The position numbers and the translations under genes are program-made. Shown one piece after another: positions 1 to 7,411 of a DNA stretch of 12,952 bases; the stretch's first letter is position 1, and the number at the start of each line of letters is the position of its first letter. The notes under the pieces were generated by a model that ran no database searches, was not told where the DNA came from, and saw only the letters and a program-made list of their open reading frames with translations. The DNA is from Willaertia magna (lineage: Eukaryota > Heterolobosea > Eutetramitea > Acrasida > Naegleriidae). The stretch is from assembly GCA_902984215.1 (NCBI GenBank), contig CADWAF010004297.1:1-12952 (forward strand), written 5' to 3'.

Positions 1-34
1 AAAATTTAATACAACCCATTAGTTATTAAAAAAA

Positions 35-1189
35 ATGGATCTATACCTTTTTTCCCGACCATCAGAAAAAACATTTACCTTGCAACTTAATGAATCTATT
101 AAATTAATTAATTATTGTGAAGACACAGTTATTTTCGTAAATAATAATAACGAAATATTTAAATACAATTCAAAAGATGACGATTTAGAAGGTATTATCT
201 TTAAGAAAGAAGAAAATAATTTACAATTTAAAAACATCACTCATTTATCTTGTTCTTATTCAACTATCATAATTGTAGATAATTATAAAGAAATATACAC
301 AAAAGAACTATATTTTGGATATGACAATGGAGGAGATCCACATTACAAACAGATCAACACTAAAGTGCTAGATTATAATGAAAAAATTAAATTCATTAGA
401 AGTGGAAATAATTTCTTTTTTGTTGTAACAACTAATAATTTAATTTACGGTTACGGATATAATTCTGATGGTACACTTGGAATGTCAAAAAACGTAACAA
501 ATGTTACAACTTTAACAAAAATTGAAACAGATATACCATTAAAAGATTTACAATGTAGTCAACACCATTCTATATTATTAGATACAAATGGAAACATTTA
601 CACTACCGGTTTTGGTGGTTGGGGAGCTTTGGGACTAACTGACAAATTAAGAAATCGCTATAGATTTGAAAAGGTTGATCTTCCATTTAAGGTGATAAAA
701 ATCTTTGCAGACAATGCAGTCTCCTTCATTGTAAATGAATTTAATGAAATATACGGAACTGGAGCTAATTTTCTTGGGACATTAGGTCTTGGCTATGAAG
801 ATGAAGTTACTGAATTTACAAAAACCAAAATTGATGGTTGTGAAGATCCAAAAAGTTTAAATAATTATTTCTCATATAACGAAAGTTCTTTTTTTACAGA
901 CAATAATGATATTTATTTATGTGGTGGAGATGATCGTTTTGTTAATTATTTGGGTTTTAATTTTGAAGAAAATTTTAATTTAAATAAGTTTGTAAAATTA
1001 AATATTTCAAAAATAACCAAAAGAAATTATATTAAAGTTTTTCCAATGACAAGAACAACATTAATTATTTCAAGTGATTATTTAGTTGGTAGTGAAGATG
1101 GTATAAATGAAAATAATAATGAATTAGGATTAAAATGTTTACAAACAATTGGAGAGTTAGATGACATTAAAATTAATTGTAATTATTGA
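35..1189 (+). CDS. RCC1-repeat beta-propeller protein
   Basis: An uninterrupted 384-codon frame with RCC1-type blades. Each blade shows a hydrophobic strand ending in D/N, then a short I-Y turn, then a glycine-rich G-x-N-x-x-G-x-L-G strand. Clear blades lie near residues 118-150 (YGYGYNSDGTLGM), 171-201 (QHHSILLDTNGNIYTTGFGG), 222-253 (IYGTGANFLGTLGLG) and 280-310. Weaker ones lie at both ends, so the length fits one complete seven-blade propeller with no extra domain. The ATG is preceded by a run of A, the context seen at most starts here. RCC1 folds serve as guanine-nucleotide exchange factors or as protein-binding platforms. Nothing here identifies a Ran partner or a nuclear signal, so the function is open. 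The blades are too degenerate to call this the true Ran exchange factor. Its TGA stop overlaps the stop of the opposite-strand eIF5A-like gene. Confidence 0.85.
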   Translation: MDLYLFSRPSEKTFTLQLNESIKLINYCEDTVIFVNNNNEIFKYNSKDDDLEGIIFKKEENNLQFKNITHLSCSYSTIIIVDNYKEIYTKELYFGYDNGGDPHYKQINTKVLDYNEKIKFIRSGNNFFFVVTTNNLIYGYGYNSDGTLGMSKNVTNVTTLTKIETDIPLKDLQCSQHHSILLDTNGNIYTTGFGGWGALGLTDKLRNRYRFEKVDLPFKVIKIFADNAVSFIVNEFNEIYGTGANFLGTLGLGYEDEVTEFTKTKIDGCEDPKSLNNYFSYNESSFFTDNNDIYLCGGDDRFVNYLGFNFEENFNLNKFVKLNISKITKRNYIKVFPMTRTTLIISSDYLVGSEDGINENNNELGLKCLQTIGELDDIKINCNY

Positions 1190-1617
1190 ACTACTCTGAA
1201 ATCCAATACATCCTCTTTTTTTAAAACAGTTGCTGTACGAACAATTATTTGATTATTATTATTCTTATCAAACTCTTGTTTTAGATTTCCTCCAACTTCT
1301 GTATTGATATTTAATTTAATGTCACAAATAACTTCTCCCTTGTCATTCATTAAAGATAAATAATTATCATCACTAATATCAAGTAATTCATATTCTTTCT
1401 TTATTATAATTGGAATTTCTACTTCACTGAAAAGTGGAACTATTGTTTCCTTTTCCCTGTTTGTAAAGATGTCTTTACCTGCAATATAAGCTTTTTTAAT
1501 ACCATTCTTACTATTTAATTTACTGGAAGCGTAATCCACTATTTCGCAAGGTACTCCATCAATAAGAACAAACATTCCAACAACAAGCTCGCTTGCTTTC
1601 ATTAGTTGTATTGACAT
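1183..1617 (-). CDS. Divergent eIF5A-like translation factor
   Basis: A 144-residue protein with the whole eIF5A fold. The N-terminal SH3-like barrel has VGMFVLIDGVPCEIVDY (residues 13-29), matching the family's G-x-[FY]-V-x-I-x-G-x-P-C-[KE]-I-V. The hypusine loop follows, then KDIFT (48-52). The C-terminal OB domain has ISDDNYLSLMNDKGEV, close to eukaryotic eIF5A. eIF5A normally carries hypusine made from a lysine in the loop S-K-T-G-K-H-G-H-A-K and relieves ribosome stalling. Here the loop reads SKLNSKNGIKKAY (residues 32-44). It is one residue longer, K37 aligns with the hypusine lysine, and the preceding G and both loop His are replaced. The acidic or basic N-terminal tail of about 15 residues seen in standard eIF5A is absent. 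The start is supported by the A-rich sequence just before the ATG. It is probably a paralogue rather than the housekeeping copy, and whether it is hypusinated is unknown. Confidence 0.85.
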   Translation of the reverse strand: MSIQLMKASELVVGMFVLIDGVPCEIVDYASSKLNSKNGIKKAYIAGKDIFTNREKETIVPLFSEVEIPIIIKKEYELLDISDDNYLSLMNDKGEVICDIKLNINTEVGGNLKQEFDKNNNNQIIVRTATVLKKEDVLDFRVVQ

Positions 1618-1786
1618 TTTTTGTTTTTAAATTAGAACTTAGTGCGTTTTGCAAAATGCACCTTTGCTTTTTCTTGGCTTTTAGAATTCAGATTTTCTGT
1701 AAAATTGTTATTTGTAGATGAATAACCGACCATTACAAGGGTATTCGAATAAGTGTTGTAAAAACTTTGAGTTAAAATTTGAAAAA
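1618..1786. promoter_or_regulatory. Divergent promoter between eIF5A-like and amidohydrolase genes
   Basis: These 169 bp separate two divergent starts and must hold both 5' leaders. Two items stand out. A 20-bp near-palindrome lies at 1642-1661. A TTGTAAA motif at 1756-1762 ends 24 nt before the amidohydrolase ATG and resembles motifs ahead of other genes in the window. Some short open frames cross this stretch but have no protein-like content. Confidence 0.5.
1642..1661. promoter_or_regulatory. 20-bp near-palindrome, candidate factor-binding site
   Basis: The half-site GTGCGTTTTG is followed at once by its inverted copy CAAAATGCAC. Nine of ten base pairs are complementary; the only mismatch is G1646/T1657. 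It lies 25 bp upstream of the eIF5A-like ATG and 125 bp upstream of the chosen amidohydrolase ATG. A symmetric site in a divergent promoter suggests a dimeric regulator, but that is inference. Confidence 0.4.
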
Positions 1787-3652
1787 ATGTCTCTACAACC
1801 AACTCAACTATTTTTTGTTCTCCTAGTTGCTGCACTAGCCTATTTTTTCTACAACCGTCAAAGTAATAGTTTTTTATTTAATAATAACAATAACGATAGT
1901 AAACCAATTAGTTTAATAATATTAAATGCAAATATATGGACTGGTGATTATTCCGATAATAAAGATATATTTAACAATCCTATAATTAAAAGAGCTCAAG
2001 CATTAGCTGTTCACTCAATTACAGGTAGAATTTTAGGGATTGGGTCAAATGAAGAAGTTCTTTCTAGATATCCAAAGAGTCAAGCAATGAAAGTGATTGA
2101 CTTGAAAAATCAAACAAATTCATTACTCATTCCAGGTTTTATTGATAGTCATGTTCACGTAATTTTAGGTGGTAAAACAATTCTAGGTATTAATTTACGT
2201 TATGTGACTAATCGTAAAGAATTTGTGGAAACTGTAAGGAATTATTTAATTACTGAAAACGTCAAACCTAATGAATGGGTCTCTGGTGGTGAGTGGTGTG
2301 AAACAAAGTGGAATGTTGATGTAGATTCTAATGGTGGTAGTAAATTACCGCATCGCAAATGGATTGATGAATTTACACCTAATAATCCAGTTTTGTTATA
2401 TAGGTTAGATGCACATTCTTGTTTAGTAAATTCTTTGGCTTTAAAGTTAGCGAACATTACAAAAGATACAATTGTTGAAGGTGGTACTATTGATATAGGA
2501 GAAGATGGTGAGCCAACTGGAATTTTACGTGACAAAGCTGTTGATTTAGTTCAAAAAGTAATTGTCCCACCTAGTGATTTAGATGATAAAGCAATGAAGG
2601 TTGCAATGGATTCAATTGTAAAGAATGGTATTACAAGTGTTCATCATATGGGAAGTGGCCCATTTGCAGCTGATTCATGGAAAGAATTTGAAGTATTTAG
2701 AAAGTTTAAAGAACAAGGAAAATTAAAGATTAGAATTTATACCACAGTTGAGTTGGATCATCATGAAAAATTAACTAAATTTATTAAGGAACAACCACAA
2801 CAATACTGGCTAGAGAAGAATGGAGGTAGATTAGGTGATTCATGGCTTAAGATTGGAGCATTAAAGGCTTTCGTAGATGGAAGTTTAGGAAGTAGAACTG
2901 GATTAGTTTTTGAGCCTTATGCTGGAACTAATAATGACACTGGATTATTGGTTATTGATTTAGATACGTTTTATAAACAAGTTAAGGAAGCAGATAGTAA
3001 TCATCATCAAATAATTGTACATGCTATTGGTGATAAGGCTGTTTCTGTATTGCTAGATGTTTATGAACGTGTAATTAAAGAATCCAATGATTTAAATAGA
3101 GATAGAAGATTAAGAATTGAACATGCCCAACAAATAATTGATAGTGACGTTGAAAGATTTAAAAAGTATAATATAATAGCATCAATGCAACCAATTCACT
3201 TAAAAGAAGATGCCTTATATGCTGAATCGATTTTAGGGAAGAATAGAACACGTCAATTATTTAATATAAAGAAATTTATGGATAATAACGTTGTTGTAGC
3301 AATGGGAACAGATTGGTTTGTAGCTCCTCTCGATCCATTAGATAATATTCATGCAGCTGTTACAAGAAAACCTTGTCACTCTCCACATCAAGACGAAACT
3401 GATTGTGAATCTTTTATTCCAGAGGAAAGAATTACTGTTGAACAAAGTTTAATTGGTTACACAAGAAATGCTGCTTACGCCTCTTTTTCAGACCATGAAG
3501 TTGGTATTTTGAAAAAGGGTTATTTGGGTGACTTTACACTATTAAATCAAGATATTACAAAACTTAAACCAGAAGAATACGATACAATCCCAAAAACTAA
3601 AATCTTAATGACAGTAGTTGGAGGAAAAGTAGTTTATGAAAGTTATAATTGA
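1787..3652 (+). CDS. Membrane-anchored amidohydrolase family 3 (YtcJ-like)
   Basis: A 621-residue metal-dependent amidohydrolase. The binuclear-site motifs are all present in order. HVH is at residues 122-124 (in IPGFIDSHVHV). The lysine likely to be carboxylated is K360, before FVDGSLGSRTG. H412 lies in HAIGDKA, H446 in RIEHAQ and D509 in GTDWF. This pattern is that of the YtcJ/NfdA group (COG1574), which hydrolyses N-acyl or N-formyl amides; the substrate cannot be read from sequence. The chosen ATG at 1787 has an A-run before it and is followed by a hydrophobic segment (about residues 8-20, FFVLLVAALAYFF) with basic residues after it, so the protein is probably tethered to a membrane or enters the secretory route. 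An in-frame ATG at 1718 would add 23 residues ahead of the anchor and has a poorer context. No catalytic residue is missing and no intron is evident. Confidence 0.9.
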   Translation: MSLQPTQLFFVLLVAALAYFFYNRQSNSFLFNNNNNDSKPISLIILNANIWTGDYSDNKDIFNNPIIKRAQALAVHSITGRILGIGSNEEVLSRYPKSQAMKVIDLKNQTNSLLIPGFIDSHVHVILGGKTILGINLRYVTNRKEFVETVRNYLITENVKPNEWVSGGEWCETKWNVDVDSNGGSKLPHRKWIDEFTPNNPVLLYRLDAHSCLVNSLALKLANITKDTIVEGGTIDIGEDGEPTGILRDKAVDLVQKVIVPPSDLDDKAMKVAMDSIVKNGITSVHHMGSGPFAADSWKEFEVFRKFKEQGKLKIRIYTTVELDHHEKLTKFIKEQPQQYWLEKNGGRLGDSWLKIGALKAFVDGSLGSRTGLVFEPYAGTNNDTGLLVIDLDTFYKQVKEADSNHHQIIVHAIGDKAVSVLLDVYERVIKESNDLNRDRRLRIEHAQQIIDSDVERFKKYNIIASMQPIHLKEDALYAESILGKNRTRQLFNIKKFMDNNVVVAMGTDWFVAPLDPLDNIHAAVTRKPCHSPHQDETDCESFIPEERITVEQSLIGYTRNAAYASFSDHEVGILKKGYLGDFTLLNQDITKLKPEEYDTIPKTKILMTVVGGKVVYESYN

Positions 3653-3973
3653 ACGGTGTAACTAATAATTAAACTTTCTTTTATGGCAATCATTTATTAA
3701 AAACCAAGAAAGGAGTTAATACAGTATTGAAATGCTTTGTAAAAGCTAATTAATTTCTTTCTGCGATAACTTTTCCTTATTTTGAACTATGTGTATCAAA
3801 AAATCATTTATTTTGTTGTTAGTGAACAGTATTAATAAGTAAAATCGGCACCAAGAATCTTATAAGCAGGCAACCTTTGGTTCTTAACGTCACCACATGC
3901 CTCATAACTAATACCAGGTCTTTAATTGTTTAATTATTAGATATTCAGTGAAACAAAATAACACAATAACAAC
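3653..3973. other. Spacer of 321 bp with no recognised gene
   Basis: This stretch lies between two genes on the + strand and has stops in all frames. It is less extremely AT-rich than other spacers, especially around 3840-3920. I saw no tRNA fold, no transposon ends and no protein-like frame. A weak inverted repeat (CTTTCTT near 3675 and AAGAAAG near 3707) is too short and widely spaced to call. It should hold the amidohydrolase 3' UTR and the promoter and leader of the RGS-SDR gene. Confidence 0.5.
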
Positions 3974-6251
3974 ATGACCGAAACCACAAGCAGTGAGACG
4001 AATAGTAAAAGAACAACACAAGCCATTACCGATAGTGTAGTAATAGAGATTCCAATGAATGACAAAGGGGCTGAAAACAAAAGTTATGTCAGCAAAATGA
4101 GCAAAACCAGTAAGACAAGTAACTTATCTACTGCAGTATTCTTCAGAATTAATACATGTTGTGGACAACTAGAACTTTCAGGTATAAAAGTAACTTCGTT
4201 AATTGGAATGTTTGTTGTAACGCTTGCCTTCTGTGTTCTCACAGGAATTATTGTAGCTACGCGTATACTACATGTTCGCAATAATATGGAAATACTTGTT
4301 GACAGAGGTGATATGAATACAATGAGAGAAAGATTAACTAGAGCTGCTCATTTAGCTGCTTATTCAAGTACCCATCAACACTACATTGATTTATATTATA
4401 ATACATCCAGTGTTTACCTTAATACAATACTTAAATTACAAAAAGACTTTCCAGAAGGATTTAGCAATGGATGGTTACTCAAATATACAAACATGTCTCT
4501 CACCAAATTAGAGATGGATGCAATTCAAAAGGTAAAGGAAGGAAAGAAAGACGAAGCAATAGCGATTTTGAATTCTACTCTCTATAGTGATATTTATGAT
4601 TCTTACACAAAGGATATTAACCAAGTATTAGATGTTGCTCTTAACAAAGAAAGAGTAACAGCAAGCGCCATTACAGGTTGTACATTAGCTGGTTTAGTTA
4701 TAGTTTTAATTGGATTGTTTTTTATTTTGCCCTTAATGATTGGGGTATTTATCTTTGCAATTAATAGAGACCAAATTCATTTAAAGAAAATTAATAATGT
4801 AAACGCTATCCTATTGATGGATACAATGAATAATGATAGGCTAAGAGAACTCTTTAAGGCGCAATGTGAAAAAGAATTTTCACTTGAGAATTTTAAATTC
4901 TTAGAGAAAGTGACGCTTTACAAAAGATTATGTGAACAATCTTATGAAATTCAAGAGAAATTATATGGTTCAGATCAATCAAGTGACACAACCTCCTCTT
5001 CACATCAAGGTGAGCATAAGAAAGCCAATAATGAAATTGAGTTAAAGAATATTGAGAAACAAAAGTATGAAATGGCCTTTGACATTTATACTGATTTCTT
5101 AGATTTAAATGGAGGCAACGCTGTAAATATAAGTAAAACATTTATAGAAGAAGTTAAGCGCCAATTAGATTTGTTTAACACAGGTAAAAGTGACATTTTC
5201 ACCACAATAATTTTGTTACTGTATCGCTACATTTATTTTCATCATATAATTGGTGTAGATAGTGGTGTAGAAGATTATAACTTAGAAAACAAAGTATTTA
5301 TCATAACAGGAGCCAGTTCTGGTAAGTTTTGAAAAAATTAAAACAAACTCTTACAACAGTTGTTATTATAATAAATAAAATTTTGTAGGAATAGGACAAT
5401 ACACTGCTGAAATTTGTTACAGACAAGGAGGTATAGTTATATTAGCAAATAGAGATGAGAATAAAACAGAAAAGATAATAAAAGAAATAAAAGAGAAATA
5501 TCCTAAATCTAATGGAAGATTAATATTTATTTCATTAGATTTATGTAATTTTAAAAGTGTTGTAAATTTTGTAAAAGAATTTCATTTATTAAATTTACAA
5601 TTAGATGTACTAATATGTAATGCAGGATTAAATACAGAAGATTCATTTACCAAAGATGGCTATGATAAAATAATTCAAACAAATGTTTTAGGACATCATT
5701 TATTAATTAAATTATTAAAGAATGATTTAGAAAATACTAAAAATAGTAGAATTGTTATTGTGACATCTATCGCTCATAAAATGTATTTATTTAAAAATGA
5801 TTTAAATAATAATTTTAATTTTTTAGATTATATAAAATATCCAAATAAGAAATGGAATAATTTTATAAATGTAATTCATACAACGAAACAATATGCTTTA
5901 TCAAAAGTATTAAATATTTATCAATGTATTTATTTTTCAAGGGAATTTGAAAATGTTATTGTAAATTGTTGTCATCCAGGTCACATCAAAAGTCAAATAA
6001 CAACAACTGCTATTCCTTGGTATTATTATTTATTTTTTGGTGTTGCTGTAAATTTATTCTTTAAGAATGTTAAACAGGGAAGTCAAAATACTTTGTATTT
6101 AGCTTTATCTGAAAAAATTAGTAATATTTCAGGTAAATATTTTGATAATTGTCAAGTGACAGAGCCATCAAATTATGCACAAGATGAAAAATTAATGAAA
6201 GATGCAATGAAAACATGTAATTTAATTGTTGAACCTTATTTAAGAATTTAA
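3974..6251 (+). CDS. Membrane sensor - RGS domain - short-chain dehydrogenase fusion
   Basis: Exons 3974-5321 and 5389-6251 join in frame to give 736 residues. A hydrophilic S/T/K-rich N-terminus (1-72) precedes a membrane helix (about 73-97). An outer region of about 135 residues follows, helical in character, with three N-glycosylation sequons (N143, N173, N200). A second long hydrophobic segment spans about 233-263. An RGS-like domain comes next (about 278-424): it has the EFSLENFKFL core, a Ser/His-rich insert at 333-355 and the later helices MAFDIYTDFL and NISKTFIEEV. From about 437 there is a complete classical SDR. It has TGASSGIG (445-452), D in ISLDL, NAG (527-529), the tetrad N in QTNVLG, S576, and Y618/K622 in YALSK, plus a C-terminal HPG turn. 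RGS domains speed GTP hydrolysis by G-alpha; the SDR part resembles retinol/steroid dehydrogenases using NAD(P)H. No stop or Met separates the two domains, so they are one chain. The receptor-like role is inferred. Confidence 0.8.
5322..5388 (+). other. Intron of the RGS-SDR gene
   Basis: A 67-nt phase-1 intron with donor GTAAGT and acceptor TTGTAG. Without splicing the frame stops at 5330-5332 just inside the intron. With splicing the split glycine codon completes the SDR motif T-G-A-S-S-G-I-G and the frame runs on to 6251. This makes the junction close to certain. Confidence 0.9.
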
Positions 6252-6333
6252 AGGAAAACAAAAAATAAAGATTGTTAAAACAAAACGCGTGGTTTTATAC
6301 CCTCCAATTCCTTTGTAAAATATTGTCAAAAAA

Positions 6334-7401
6334 ATGAGTGAAAATCACAAAAGAATCAAACAAGATAATGACACTTTACGGCAATTAAAAAAAAGAAATA
6401 TAAAACAAGAATTATTTTCAAATGATACATTATTTAATATTACTGAATATTTAGAAGATTTAAAGGATTTTATATCTTTAAGTTTAGTTTGTAAAGATCA
6501 TTATAATTATTTATTAAACAACAAAGATTTAATTGCTTTTAGTAATTTTTTTGTTATTCATGATTATTCACTTCTATTAGAAAAAGATTATTTTGAATTA
6601 TCAAATGATTCTAATAGTTATAAATTTATTAGTAATAAATTACCAAAATGTTTATTTTATTCAATAAATGATATTACAATTCATCATTACAACAGTCAAT
6701 TTAATTATTTACAATTTTTTAAAAAATTTACAAAATTTAATTCATTAACTATTTTTGATACTAATCTTAAAGGAGATGAATTCAATGACTTAAAATTAGA
6801 AAATATTAATTTTTTAACCATTAAAGCGTGTAAATTTACAGATATTTTTCTTTACAATTTTAAAAATTTGATAGAATTACATATGAACTTTAGTAACACT
6901 ATAAATGGTGAAAGTTTACAATATTTAACTAAATTAGAAGCACTTACAGCTTGTAGAACAAATATTAAAGATGATCATTTAAAGAATTTAATTAATTTAA
7001 GAGAATTAAATATAAAACATTGTAAGCAAATTACTGGTGAATGTTTCCAAAATTTAAATAAATTGCAAATATTAAATATTTCATATTCAAAATTAATAAA
7101 AGATGAACATTTAAAAGATTTACAAAATTTAACAGAATTAAATATTGAATGTTGTACACTAATAACTGGCGAATGTTTTGTAAATTTAATTAATTTAGAA
7201 ATATTGAGGGCCAATTTTACAAATGTTAAAGATGAACATTTAAAGAATTTAATTAATTTAACGGATTTGGAAATTAACTGTTGTGATTCTATCACAGGAG
7301 AATTTTTAATGAATATACCGAATTTAGAGAGCATAAGATATACACAATCTGGGGTTCAAGAATGCCTAAAGAAAACAGGATATGAAGATCTTATTTATTA
7401 A
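6334..7401 (+). CDS. F-box / leucine-rich repeat protein
   Basis: A 355-residue single-exon frame. Residues about 30-62 fit an F-box (TLFNITEYLEDLKDFISLSL, then VCKDHY), the motif that binds Skp1 in SCF ubiquitin ligases. Residues about 110-345 are leucine-rich repeats. The later ones alternate between two unit types, one built on DEHLKNLINL and one on ITGECFxNLxxL, giving a paired period of 43-44 residues. The family role is selection of substrates for ubiquitination through the LRR face; no substrate can be named. The repeats after residue 210 are much more alike than the earlier ones, which suggests recent internal duplication. The start has the run of A common in this window, and a TTGTAAA motif (6313-6319) ends 14 nt before it. 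The gene ends 10 nt from the stop of the converging kinase gene. Confidence 0.8.
   Translation: MSENHKRIKQDNDTLRQLKKRNIKQELFSNDTLFNITEYLEDLKDFISLSLVCKDHYNYLLNNKDLIAFSNFFVIHDYSLLLEKDYFELSNDSNSYKFISNKLPKCLFYSINDITIHHYNSQFNYLQFFKKFTKFNSLTIFDTNLKGDEFNDLKLENINFLTIKACKFTDIFLYNFKNLIELHMNFSNTINGESLQYLTKLEALTACRTNIKDDHLKNLINLRELNIKHCKQITGECFQNLNKLQILNISYSKLIKDEHLKDLQNLTELNIECCTLITGECFVNLINLEILRANFTNVKDEHLKNLINLTDLEINCCDSITGEFLMNIPNLESIRYTQSGVQECLKKTGYEDLIY
6970..7314 (+). repeat. Tandem LRR-coding repeats, 132 and 129 bp period
   Basis: Three units begin with GATGA[TA]CATTTAAA at 6970, 7102 and 7231. Similarity is visible in the DNA itself: the AATTTAA-type middle and the GG[TCA]GAATGTTT-like end recur in register. 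Unit two differs in length by one codon (LIKDEHL against NVKDEHL). They encode the paired leucine-rich repeats of the F-box protein. Confidence 0.75.
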
Positions 7402-7411
7402 AGTTAAAAAA

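Noticed and set aside
1632..1835. Reverse-strand frame of 67 codons in the divergent promoter
   Set aside because: It runs into the 5' end of the amidohydrolase and has no family-like content.
2242..2535. Reverse-strand frame of 97 codons inside the amidohydrolase
   Set aside because: It lies wholly within a strongly supported gene with intact catalytic motifs. The smaller reverse-strand frames at 4084-4281 and 4893-5141 are rejected for the same reason.
3670..3720. Weak inverted repeat as a terminator or structured RNA
   Set aside because: The stem is only 7 bp with a long loop, which is expected by chance in AT-rich DNA.
5760..6251. A separate gene starting at GTG 5760
   Set aside because: It is the back half of the SDR domain. 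The frame is continuous from the splice acceptor at 5389 and contains the NAG and earlier SDR motifs upstream.
6975..7334. Reverse-strand repetitive frame under the LRR region
   Set aside because: It mirrors the LRR-coding repeats and does not resemble a protein family.
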